Part shown: positions 56,212-63,880 of the stretch, piece after piece
Numbering within the stretch: the stretch's first letter is position 1
Layout of the letters: every line of letters begins with the position of its first letter
Origin: Site-B1 sp963827785
GTDB taxonomy: Bacteria; Bacteroidota; Bacteroidia; Flavobacteriales; Flavobacteriaceae
Direction: 5' to 3'
Length of the DNA: 64,000 bases
NCBI GenBank assembly: GCA_963827785.1
Contig: CAWHCT010000038.1
Coordinates: forward strand, 62,001-126,000
Made by a program: the position numbers and the translations under genes
Notes under the pieces: model-generated
Told to the model about the DNA's origin: nothing
Databases searched by the model: none
Seen by the model: only the letters and a program-made list of their open reading frames with translations

Positions 56212-57189
56212 ATGTTTGATTGGTTGCAGAATATTGCAGATTGGTTGGTTTTTGATGTGTTTAAAATGACTCCGGAAAGTCATTTAGCTGAAGCATTGAA
56301 TTTCTTTTTGTACGACACAGTTAAAATTCTGCTGCTACTTTTTGCAATTATTTTTTTAATGGGAATTGTAAACAGTTATTTCCCAATAGATCGCGTTCGT
56401 AATTACCTTTCCAGAAATAAACTCTATGGATTGGAATACCTTATGGCAAGTGTTTTTGGGGTCGTAACACCCTTTTGCTCGTGTTCGTCAGTTCCTTTGT
56501 TTATTGGCTTTGTTCGAGGAGGAATTCCCCTTGGGGTAACATTTGCCTTTTTAGTCACATCTCCTTTGGTTAACGAAGTTGCCATTGGTTTGTTTGTTGG
56601 TTTATTCGGATTAAAAACCACTATTATCTATGTGTTAAGTGGGGTGTTGTTAGGTACGGTTTCCGGAATTATTTTACAAAAACTGAATTTAGAAAGCCTC
56701 TTAACACCTTGGGTAAAAGAAGTATTGGCGAATGCACAACGCGAACAGGATATTTTTCAACTAGAGCATCAAACATTTAAACAACGCCTGCCAGTCATCT
56801 GGAATGAAGTAATTACCATTTTAAAAGGAGTCGTTCCTTATGTTATTATTGGCATTGCAATTGGCGGACTCATGCATGGCTATATTCCGGAAGGTTTCTT
56901 TGAACAGTATATGAACAAGGACAATCTATTCGCTGTACCAATAGCTACTATAATTGCCGTACCAATGTACTCGAATGCAGCTGGAATTTTACCCATTGTA
57001 CAGGTATTGGTTGCAAAAGGAATCCCTTTGGGAACAGCAATCGCTTTTATGATGGGAGTTATCGGATTGTCATTACCTGAAGCAATGCTCCTTAAAAAAG
57101 TCATGACCTTTAAACTAATCGGAATATTCTTTGGTGTTGTTACACTGTGTATCATCATCTCTGGATATCTATTTAATATAATCTTTTAA
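56212..57189 (+). CDS. ArsP-like permease (DUF318)
   Basis: This 325-residue inner-membrane permease has about eight helices and the family motif VVTPFCSCSSVPLFIGF plus TSPLVNEVAIGL. A second motif (AVPMYSNAAGILPIVQ) forms the pseudo-repeat. ArsP proteins export trivalent organoarsenicals. The gene lies in the middle of an ars operon, which supports that role. Direction and substrate are not shown by the sequence. Confidence 0.9.
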   Translation: MFDWLQNIADWLVFDVFKMTPESHLAEALNFFLYDTVKILLLLFAIIFLMGIVNSYFPIDRVRNYLSRNKLYGLEYLMASVFGVVTPFCSCSSVPLFIGFVRGGIPLGVTFAFLVTSPLVNEVAIGLFVGLFGLKTTIIYVLSGVLLGTVSGIILQKLNLESLLTPWVKEVLANAQREQDIFQLEHQTFKQRLPVIWNEVITILKGVVPYVIIGIAIGGLMHGYIPEGFFEQYMNKDNLFAVPIATIIAVPMYSNAAGILPIVQVLVAKGIPLGTAIAFMMGVIGLSLPEAMLLKKVMTFKLIGIFFGVVTLCIIISGYLFNIIF

Positions 57190-57199
57190 ATCTTAAAAA

Positions 57200-57637
57200 A
57201 TGAAACACCTCAGTCTTTTATCAACATTATTAGTCAGTTTATTTCTATTTTCTTGCACAGGAAAAGCGCAAAACAAAACAACAGACACAACAGTGGAAGC
57301 TAAAACCATTCAGGTCTATGATTTTCATACTACCAACAGATGCGTCACATGTAAAGCAATTGAAGCTAATACAAAATATACTTTGGACACTTATTTTGCT
57401 GATGAATTAAAAAATGGAACCATCACTTTTCAAGTTGTAAATATTGATGAGGATGAAAACTATGAATTGGCCAAAAAATTCAAAGCCTCCGGAACCTCTT
57501 TATTTTTAAATGTAATAGGAGACGAAAAGGAAAAACAGATAGACTTAACAGCTTTCGCATTTACCTATGGTAAAAAGCAGGAAGATTTTTCGAATAGGCT
57601 AAAAAACAAATTAGAAAGACAACTGGAGAAGCATTAA
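57200..57637 (+). CDS. ArsF-like lipoprotein (nitrophenyl compound reductase subunit family)
   Basis: This 145-residue protein has a lipobox (LLVSLFLFSC). The mature domain is thioredoxin-like with the CxxC motif RCVTCKAIE. It matches the ArsF family of arsEFG operons by motif and context. It is exported to the periplasm, unlike the cytosolic ArsE partner, which is worth noting for the proposed electron route. The next gene starts directly after its stop. Confidence 0.85.
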   Translation: MKHLSLLSTLLVSLFLFSCTGKAQNKTTDTTVEAKTIQVYDFHTTNRCVTCKAIEANTKYTLDTYFADELKNGTITFQVVNIDEDENYELAKKFKASGTSLFLNVIGDEKEKQIDLTAFAFTYGKKQEDFSNRLKNKLERQLEKH

Positions 57638-58348
57638 ATGGAATTCCTGCAATCGATTTTAGAAAATAATTCCATTCCACTAATCTCAGCATTTATACTG
57701 GGACTCATGACAGCTATAAGTCCGTGTCCTTTGGCAACCAATATTACTGCAACCGCTTTTATATCAAAAAATATAGCCAGTAAAAAGAAAGTGTTTTTAA
57801 GTGGAATAGTTTATTCTTTAGGTAGAGCTTTCAGTTATACAGCTATTGGTTTAGTTCTATTTTTTGGAGCCAGTAAATTCCATATCGCTTTGTTTTTTAA
57901 CCAGAATGGAGAAAAGTTTTTAGGTCCATTGCTTATTGTACTAGGATTGATCATGCTTAATGTAATAAGAATACAATTCTTAAATAAGTTTAATTTTACT
58001 GAAAGATTAACAGAGAAACTTAAAAATAAAGGACTATTAGGTTCATTTTTAATAGGTGTAGTATTTGCATTGGCTTTTTGTCCTTATAGTGGAGCTCTGT
58101 TTTTTGGTATGCTCATACCAATGACCATATCGAGCGCAAATGGATTGTATCTACCAATCATTTTTGCCTTTGGTACAGGATTACCGGTAATACTTTTTAC
58201 TTATTTATTGGCATTTACAGCTGGTAAAGTTGGTGTATTCTATAACCGGATAACGAAAATTGAAAAGATGATGCGTAAAATTGCAGGAGTTGTGTTTGTA
58301 ATAACCGGCTTATACTATGTAGCCATTTTTAGTGGATTGATCAATTAA
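57638..58348 (+). CDS. CcdA/ArsG-like membrane transporter
   Basis: This 236-residue protein has six predicted helices in the CcdA/DsbD superfamily arrangement, with Pro-containing motifs TAISPCPLATNITAT and ALAFCPYSGALFFG at the expected repeat positions. It follows arsF immediately. The ArsG family is reported to export aminophenyl arsenicals, but a CcdA-like electron-transfer role is also possible. Confidence 0.87.
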   Translation: MEFLQSILENNSIPLISAFILGLMTAISPCPLATNITATAFISKNIASKKKVFLSGIVYSLGRAFSYTAIGLVLFFGASKFHIALFFNQNGEKFLGPLLIVLGLIMLNVIRIQFLNKFNFTERLTEKLKNKGLLGSFLIGVVFALAFCPYSGALFFGMLIPMTISSANGLYLPIIFAFGTGLPVILFTYLLAFTAGKVGVFYNRITKIEKMMRKIAGVVFVITGLYYVAIFSGLIN

Positions 58349-58470
58349 ATAGAATTGTTATAGCAGTGCAGGAAACACCAACAAATCCTTGATTATTTTG
58401 CTTTTAAAATGCTGAATCTATCGGTGAGTATCAGGAGAATCTGTTGAATGGAATTTTACAAAAAATTACC

Positions 58471-58506
58471 ATTCATCGAAAACATGGTATGTAATTCATC
58501 GAAAAC
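58471..58506. promoter_or_regulatory. Direct repeat ATTCATCGAAAAC, possible LytTR activator site
   Basis: Two identical 13-base sites (58471-58483 and 58494-58506) are 23 bases apart start to start, about two helical turns. LytTR-type response regulators bind direct repeats of this spacing. The pair lies upstream of the -7 element for the outer-membrane gene at 58576. Confidence 0.5.
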
Positions 58507-58541
58507 TTGACTTCTCATAAACTAAAAAGATTGAGTTGACG

Positions 58542-58549
58542 TATATTTA
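58542..58549 (+). promoter_or_regulatory. -7 element for the outer-membrane gene
   Basis: TATATTTA matches TANNTTTG at seven of eight positions, 26 bases before the ATG at 58576 and about 35 bases after the second direct repeat. Confidence 0.35.
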
Positions 58550-58575
58550 CTACAACCCCAAAATCTAATGTTTAT

Positions 58576-59272
58576 ATGCAGCGACTTAAGTCTACTTATG
58601 TTATACTTTTTTTAGCTACTATTCAATTTTTAAATGCTCAAGTCAAATCAGGATTCAGGCTTTGCTTTAGGACTCAATACAGGTTATAACCGAGGATTTG
58701 CAGTTCAATTGAATGCGACAGCCTTACAGCCTTTACAAAGTTTACCAATACAAATTCGGTTTGGGATTGGTTACAATAAACTGGATGCGGGAAATTCTGC
58801 TGACTCAAGACGAATATTTATTAACAACGCTACAAATGGTGTTCCGGAAGAAAAAGCTAAGTCTTTTGATTATCGATTAGATTTTTTATGGTCAAGTAAT
58901 CTTTTTAATTTGGAAGAAACTTATTGGGCCGTTGGGCCAAGATATTCCAGTTATACTGCTAATTTCAAATATATAGGTGGTAATGAAGATTTTGACGTAA
59001 CCAGTAAACAGTTTGGAGTTGGTTTAGGAGCAGAAAGTTATTTTCCTATAAGTGCAAAAATTAATTTAGTTGCGGCAGCAGGTCTAGACTATTTTTTTAA
59101 CAATACTTTACAAGGCCATGATACAAGTTATAGCCCTGATAATGATAATGTGAATCCAAGAAACGATAACCAAAATAATGATGAGCAATTCACATATAGT
59201 GATGCTAATGAAGCAGTAAAACAACCTGGCCTAATGCCTCGGGTCTTACTAGGTGTACAATTAAAATTATAA
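58576..59272 (+). pseudogene. Outer-membrane beta-barrel protein, frameshifted after the signal peptide
   Basis: ATG at 58576 gives a signal peptide (MQRLKSTYVILFLATIQFLN followed by AQ) and then stops soon after in its own frame. The barrel (QDSGFALGLNTGYNRGFAVQ to RVLLGVQLKL) continues in the next frame from about 58645. Deleting one A of AAA at 58645-58647 joins them as NAQVNQDSGFALG, a normal signal peptidase site. The mature protein is about 210 residues with typical barrel strands ending in a Leu-rich C-terminus. It is either a sequencing error or phase-off gene. Confidence 0.8.
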
Positions 59273-59303
59273 AAATGAAATATTGAAAAAAGCTATTCAT
59301 AAA

Positions 59304-59400
59304 GTGTAAGATTGTCAGTGTTAAGGATCTGAGCGGGTTAATACCTAAATTTCTGTGAACTTACACCTCAAAAGCAGGTAGTTTCTACCTGCTTTTTTTT
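59304..59400 (+). ncRNA. Tandem structured RNA-like element, copy 1
   Basis: GTGTAAG (59304-59310) pairs perfectly with CTTACAC (59360-59366), enclosing a 49-base loop region. A strong terminator hairpin follows (AAAAGCAGGTA/TACCTGCTTTT, 59370-59396), with T run to 59400. It is homologous along its length to copy 2 at 59587-59680. It could be a small RNA or the structured 3' end of the preceding mRNA. Confidence 0.55.
59370..59400 (+). terminator. Terminator of element copy 1
   Basis: An eleven-pair stem AAAAGCAGGTA/TACCTGCTTTT with loop GTTTC and at least eight Ts. Its stem and loop are identical to those at 59649-59675. Confidence 0.9.
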
Positions 59401-59586
59401 TGGTTTAATCCGAATTCTATTATTCAAATTGGTATTGTTTATAAATCCAACTTTTTTAAATCGATATAAATTTCTCAATATTAAATAAAAATAGAATTTG
59501 TAGAACTAAAACATGACCAAAGTCATTGATGACGATTTATTTATATAGTTTATTTGTGTCAATATATATTGTAGTATAAAATAATA

Positions 59587-59680
59587 ATGTAAGATTTATT
59601 GAATTTAGTATTTGGTTGGTTAATATTTAATTTCGTGGTCTTATACTTAAAAGCAGGTAGTTTCTACCTGCTTTTTTTTT
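59587..59680 (+). ncRNA. Tandem structured RNA-like element, copy 2
   Basis: TGTAAG (59588-59593) pairs with CTTATA (59640-59645) with one G-U pair. Copy 1 has a G-C pair at the same position, so the stem is kept by a compatible change. The same terminator hairpin follows and nine Ts end it. No protein gene precedes it directly, so an independent small RNA is likely. No clear -33/-7 pair was found. Confidence 0.6.
59649..59680 (+). terminator. Terminator of element copy 2
   Basis: Same 27-base hairpin as in copy 1, followed by nine Ts. Confidence 0.9.
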
Positions 59681-59732
59681 ACTTTTTATGGATAACTAAA
59701 TGTTATAAACATATAAAAGAGAGGATTTATTG

Positions 59733-59784
59733 GACATATGGAATATGTCACTATGTGATTTATGTTACATATGATAAATATCAT
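59733..59784. promoter_or_regulatory. Cluster of short dyads in a gene-free gap
   Basis: GACATATGGAATATGTC (59733-59749) has seven-base arms and ATGATAAATATCAT (59771-59784) has six-base arms. They lie between the RNA elements and the YtfI-like gene. They may be operator sites. The gap 59681-60021 contains no other recognisable gene. Confidence 0.3.
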
Positions 59785-59881
59785 GAAATGTTATAGAATC
59801 TATGATTAATTTAGCAGTCGATAAATATTCATACGTTAACTGACATATTTATTGATTAATAGCAATTAGAAATCCCCTTTG

Positions 59882-59928
59882 AAGACTGTAGAGAGTTGAT
59901 AGCAAAAGCTTCTTTTTTTTACAGTCTT
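59882..59928 (+). terminator. Hairpin with T-rich tail, unassigned
   Basis: AAGACTGTA (59882-59890) pairs perfectly with TACAGTCTT (59920-59928), followed by TTCCTTTTCC. It could end a small transcript from the gap upstream. Confidence 0.5.
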
Positions 59929-60021
59929 TTCCTTTTCCAAAATTAGTGTTCCAAATATGACAAAAATCATTGCATGACCAATTAATATTTTATAAATTCT
60001 TACGTTAAAAACTGCAAAGCC

Positions 60022-60528
60022 ATGTTACTGGCTGTTATATTGATAGTCTTGGGGATTTCAGTAACATACTTGTTACTTATGCCCATTATTTTGTCTATCA
60101 ATACAAAAAAAAATGATTATTATATTCAATTAAAAGGATTAGCAAAAGCAAATATTGAACCTGATGAAAAAGAAATTATTAGGATCAGGTTAAAAGTCTT
60201 TTTTATGACCTTCTATATCTTCCCTATAGAAGAATATTACAAGCGTGAACGAGTTAAAAAAATAAAACATAAAAATCATAAAACAAAAAGTAGAAAACAA
60301 CTTGGATTATCCAAAGGGTTACAAATCCTAAAAAGCTTTGAGGTAAAACAGTTTGCAATCGATATTGATACCGGCAATGTGATCACCAATGCCAAATTAT
60401 ATCCTGCATTTGCATTCTTGAATTATCATATTGGAGGTTTCAATATAAACTTTTATGGAAGAAATCAATTGGTCGTTCGCCTACAAAACAGGCCAATAGA
60501 TATAATCAAAATATTTATTAACCCTTAA
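60022..60528 (+). CDS. DUF2953-like membrane protein (YtfI-like)
   Basis: This 168-residue protein has an N-terminal membrane helix (LLAVILIVLGISVTYLLLMP). A basic central part and a C-terminal segment (FAIDIDTGNVITNAKLYPAF, GGFNINFYGRNQLVVRLQNR) follow, which resembles DUF2953/YtfI. In Bacillus, ytfI is next to ytfJ. The same order is found here, 11 bases before a YtfJ-like gene, which strengthens the weak sequence match. Confidence 0.7.
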   Translation: MLLAVILIVLGISVTYLLLMPIILSINTKKNDYYIQLKGLAKANIEPDEKEIIRIRLKVFFMTFYIFPIEEYYKRERVKKIKHKNHKTKSRKQLGLSKGLQILKSFEVKQFAIDIDTGNVITNAKLYPAFAFLNYHIGGFNINFYGRNQLVVRLQNRPIDIIKIFINP

Positions 60529-60539
60529 AAATTTAAATT

Positions 60540-60914
60540 ATGGATTTACATTTTGAAGAATTATTAGGACAAATTACAGACTTTATCAAGTCTGAAGCGA
60601 AAACAGAAACTGTTGTTGGAGAAAAATTTGAATTGGGAGAATTTAAGTGTGTTCCCGTGATTAAAGTAGGCATGGGGTTTGGTTCCGGTGGAGGAGAAGG
60701 TTCCGACAGAAAATCTAAAGCTCTTAAAGGCCAAGGAATGGGTGGAGGTGCTGGAGTTGGTATTGAACCAATTGGATTCCTGGTAACTAAAGGAGAAAGC
60801 ATTTCTTTCCTTGAAGCAGGAAAAACTCATGGATTGGCAGCTGCATTTGAAAAAATGCCGGATGTGATAGAAAAGTTTATGGACAAACGTTATAAGGACG
60901 AAGTTCCGGCTTAA
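60540..60914 (+). CDS. GerW/YtfJ-family protein
   Basis: This 124-residue protein has the YtfJ/GerW pattern: N-terminal FEELLGQITDFIKSEAKTET, a Gly-rich core (KVGMGFGSGGGEGS, GMGGGAGVGIEPIGFLV) and a helical tail. In Bacillus it is a spore-coat/germination protein. In a non-spore-forming flavobacterium it must have another role, perhaps at the membrane with its DUF2953 partner. Confidence 0.88.
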   Translation: MDLHFEELLGQITDFIKSEAKTETVVGEKFELGEFKCVPVIKVGMGFGSGGGEGSDRKSKALKGQGMGGGAGVGIEPIGFLVTKGESISFLEAGKTHGLAAAFEKMPDVIEKFMDKRYKDEVPA

Positions 60915-60973
60915 CCGATTGATTAACAATCAAAATTCTAACAGTTTATTAAAAGACTGGATAAGCATGATCT

Positions 60974-61001
60974 TGAATAAGAAAATCTTATTCAGTTTTT
61001 T
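60974..61001 (+). terminator. Terminator of the YtfI/YtfJ pair
   Basis: A nine-pair stem TGAATAAGA/TCTTATTCA with AAA loop is followed by six Ts (60996-61001), close to the stop of the convergent transporter gene. Confidence 0.85.
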
Positions 61002-63192
61002 ATGCCAAAATACTTTCATGTCCAGAATCTTTAACAAATAAACAGGAGCTGTTAGTGCTTAAAGTCATTTCCTGAATAAATTGGTGACTTAAGTTTTCTT
61101 CCATCCCAAAAATATTGATATCAGCCGAAGGCGCTTGTTTAATAATAGTCCTAAAATCACCAACATGAACTTCTGTTAAGGTATTTGGCAAACGAGCTAA
61201 CGTGACTAATGAGTGTAGAAAATTTGTGGCATTTTCTTTTTCTGTCTCATCATCAATAACCGTTATCAAGCGTATTCTGGCATCCCAATTAGTCTTCAAT
61301 TTATAGGCAATTAAAGTTGATAAATCTAAATTACCAATATCCCAACCCAGGCTCCAGTTATCTTTACGGTCTCTAACCCAAACATTAATAGTATTTCGTT
61401 GTCCTAATCGTGCTGTAGGATGAGCCGAATAAAGTAGGATACCTATTTCTAATCGAATAGATTCTTTTATTACTGGACGAATTTCAGTTTCAAAATCATC
61501 ATGATCTTGAAGGTTTAAAAAGATAATGTTTGGCCTAAAAAACGCTCCTTTTAATGCCTGATTACCATAGTTAACACCTTTGGCAAATTCTTCAGTATTA
61601 ATAACTGTCCATGAAGAAAACACGCCTTTATTTATAAAGGATTCGGACAGAGCATCAAGCTCTTTAACCAATTTGCTGTTTTCAGAAAACGGTTCGATTC
61701 CTAACAGTTTGATAGAACCCTTAGGTTTTGCAATGTTTCTTAAAAACTGAAAGTTCCCCTTGGCTCCAACAACATCTCTAACAGGAACCATTAAATTGGG
61801 TTTCCAAGCACGCTGTTGCATTTTTTTCATTCCCCAAGTATGTTTTGCCGCCCATTCTGCAAAGGACACGAACAACCCTGAACGCACATCTTCAAACGGT
61901 GTTTCTAAATTCTGTTTTGACAAATACCAATACACCACAAAAACAATCATGATTGTTATTAAGCTAATCATCGGATTAATAATAAACATGGCAAAAACAG
62001 AAGATATCAATCCAAACCATGGTATCCATTTATGAACTTTAAACAAAGGTCTGTAACTTATTAAGCCTAGTCGCTGTTCTATAATAACCACAATGTTTAT
62101 CATGGCATAGGTTACCAAGAAGAATAAGGTTACCAAAGGAGCAATTGCATTAATATTCCTTAATAACATGGTAGCAAAAATTAAAACACCAGTAACAATC
62201 ATTGCATTACGTGGTTGACCATTGGCACTCTGACCAGCTAAAAATTTTGAGTAAGGGAGCACTTGATGCTCTCCCATAGCAAATAAAATTCGTGAGGAAC
62301 CTACAATAGATGCTAGAGCAGAGGAGAAGGTCGCTCCTAAAACGCCTGCTATAATTAACGGCCCGAAATATGCTTTTTCAATAATGATGTTATAATTAGT
62401 TACTAGTTCTTCTTCTGTAGCAGTTCTTGCCAACCAATAAGCCAATGCCATATATATAACAAAACTCACTCCAATTGCCCAAAGCGTACCTACAGGAATG
62501 CTTGTTTTAGGATCTTTTAACTCACCAGACATATTGGCTCCAGCCATAATTCCGGTGGCAGCAGGAAAGAATACTGCAAAAACCACCCAGAAATCACTGC
62601 CTTTAAAATTGTTGTCTGGAGAGCCTTTAAAAGAGCCCCAACTTAAAGCATCTGAAGTTGGTATTTGCATCGAGCCGTTATAAGCCGCAATAACAATAGA
62701 AACTATGGATAAAATAATGACCACCATGATAACATATTGTGTTTTTATGGCCAGGTTTGCACTTATGTAGGCAATAGAAAACAAAAACAAAAAAACCGCA
62801 ATATCAACTAAAAAAGGATCGTGATATGGAAAAATACCTAACCAACCTTCTCTAAAACCAAAAATGTACATGGTTACAGCTAATCCCTGGGAAATGTATC
62901 TGGGAATTCCCAAACTTCCACCAACTTCTAATCCAAGTGCCTGAGAAATTATGGCATAAGCACCTCCGGCACCAATTCTTATATTGGTGGTAATTGCCGA
63001 CATAGATAAAGCTGTACATAAGGTTATTAAAAATGACACGATTATGATAAGCCAGGTTCCTAATAATCCGGCATTTCCAACAACCCAACCCATCCTTAGG
63101 TACATAATAACACCCAGAATAGTTAACAAGGTTGGTGTAAAAACCCCCCCAAAAGTCCCAAACTTTTTAATATTATTAGGTTCTGTATCCAT
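61000..63192 (-). CDS. SLC12-type cation-chloride cotransporter-like permease
   Basis: This 730-residue protein has about 12 helices of the APC/LeuT fold. The N-terminus GVFTPTLLTILGVIMYLRMG with VGNAGLLGTWLI matches the Na-K-Cl cotransporter (NKCC/KCC) family rather than amino-acid permeases. A long cytosolic C-terminal domain (~250 residues) follows, as in eukaryotic SLC12 proteins. The transported ions are not certain. A leader hairpin overlaps its start codon. Confidence 0.87.
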   Translation of the reverse strand: MDTEPNNIKKFGTFGGVFTPTLLTILGVIMYLRMGWVVGNAGLLGTWLIIIVSFLITLCTALSMSAITTNIRIGAGGAYAIISQALGLEVGGSLGIPRYISQGLAVTMYIFGFREGWLGIFPYHDPFLVDIAVFLFLFSIAYISANLAIKTQYVIMVVIILSIVSIVIAAYNGSMQIPTSDALSWGSFKGSPDNNFKGSDFWVVFAVFFPAATGIMAGANMSGELKDPKTSIPVGTLWAIGVSFVIYMALAYWLARTATEEELVTNYNIIIEKAYFGPLIIAGVLGATFSSALASIVGSSRILFAMGEHQVLPYSKFLAGQSANGQPRNAMIVTGVLIFATMLLRNINAIAPLVTLFFLVTYAMINIVVIIEQRLGLISYRPLFKVHKWIPWFGLISSVFAMFIINPMISLITIMIVFVVYWYLSKQNLETPFEDVRSGLFVSFAEWAAKHTWGMKKMQQRAWKPNLMVPVRDVVGAKGNFQFLRNIAKPKGSIKLLGIEPFSENSKLVKELDALSESFINKGVFSSWTVINTEEFAKGVNYGNQALKGAFFRPNIIFLNLQDHDDFETEIRPVIKESIRLEIGILLYSAHPTARLGQRNTINVWVRDRKDNWSLGWDIGNLDLSTLIAYKLKTNWDARIRLITVIDDETEKENATNFLHSLVTLARLPNTLTEVHVGDFRTIIKQAPSADINIFGMEENLSHQFIQEMTLSTNSSCLFVKDSGHESILA

Positions 63193-63222
63193 TGTATAGT
63201 CAGAATAACTTAATTATACAAT
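63191..63222 (-). promoter_or_regulatory. Leader hairpin overlapping the transporter start
   Basis: ATTGTATA (63215-63222 complement) pairs with TATACAAT (63191-63198 complement), eight pairs with a 16-base loop. The ATG overlaps the second arm, so the fold could limit translation. Confidence 0.35.
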
Positions 63223-63297
63223 AATAATGAATAAAGCCCTATTTCATTTTGGAAATTAAATTTTTGTTAAAGAATATGTATTACATTAAAAAATGTT

Positions 63298-63305
63298 TAG
63301 TTTTG
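63298..63305 (+). promoter_or_regulatory. -7 element for the CIA30 gene
   Basis: TAGTTTTG matches TANNTTTG, 21 bases before the ATG at 63327. Confidence 0.45.
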
Positions 63306-63326
63306 TTGTTAATATCTTAAACAAAA

Positions 63327-63863
63327 ATGAAAGCTTTAACTTTTTTACTAGTAGCCTTTTTAGTTATAACCAACAGTTATTCTATTATTTTTGATTTCAA
63401 CAAGACCTGCGACATGAGTAACTGGTTGGTCGTCGATGATGGAGTAATGGGTGGATTATCGAAAGGTTCCATAAGACTAAATGATCAAGGTCATGGCGTG
63501 TTCATTGGTTATGTTACAACTGAAAATAATGGTGGATTTTCATCCATTAGATATAATTTCAAAGAAAAGGATGTCTCTGAGTTTACTCATGTCATTCTTA
63601 AAATAAAAGGTGATGGAAAAGAGTATCAATTTAGAATAAAAAAATCCAGATATGATAGAGAATCTTATATAAATTCATTTAAGACATCAGGAGAATGGGA
63701 AACAATAAAAATTCCTTTAAAGGATTTGTATCCTAGTTTCAGGGGCTACAAATTAAGTAAACCAAATTTTGATGGTATTAGCATGGAAGAAATAGCAATC
63801 TTAATTGCTAATAAACGGAAGGAAGACTTTAAATTGGAAATAGATAGTATATCTTTAGAATAG
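63327..63863 (+). CDS. CIA30-family protein
   Basis: This 178-residue protein has the CIA30 pattern: FDFNKTCDMSNWLVVDDGVM, GGLSKGSI, then GGFSSIRYNF and IKLPLKDL-like segments in a jelly-roll fold. The human homologue assists complex I assembly. In bacteria the role is not known. A signal-like N-terminus (LTFLLVAFLVITNSYS) suggests export. Seventeen bases separate it from the next, truncated, gene. Confidence 0.9.
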   Translation: MKALTFLLVAFLVITNSYSIIFDFNKTCDMSNWLVVDDGVMGGLSKGSIRLNDQGHGVFIGYVTTENNGGFSSIRYNFKEKDVSEFTHVILKIKGDGKEYQFRIKKSRYDRESYINSFKTSGEWETIKIPLKDLYPSFRGYKLSKPNFDGISMEEIAILIANKRKEDFKLEIDSISLE

Positions 63864-63880
63864 CAAAAAACAAATTTATT

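Noticed and set aside
59320..59350. GATCTGAGCGGGTTAATACC resembles part of a TPP riboswitch core
   Set aside because: The pairing partners and the upstream CTGAGA element are missing, and no thiamine gene follows. The similarity is probably chance.
59599..59796. A plus-strand reading frame of 65 codons
   Set aside because: It runs through the second structured element and its terminator and shows low-complexity hydrophobic composition, so it is not a gene.
60022..60914. Evidence for sporulation
   Set aside because: Two genes related to sporulation loci are not enough, and Bacteroidota do not form spores.
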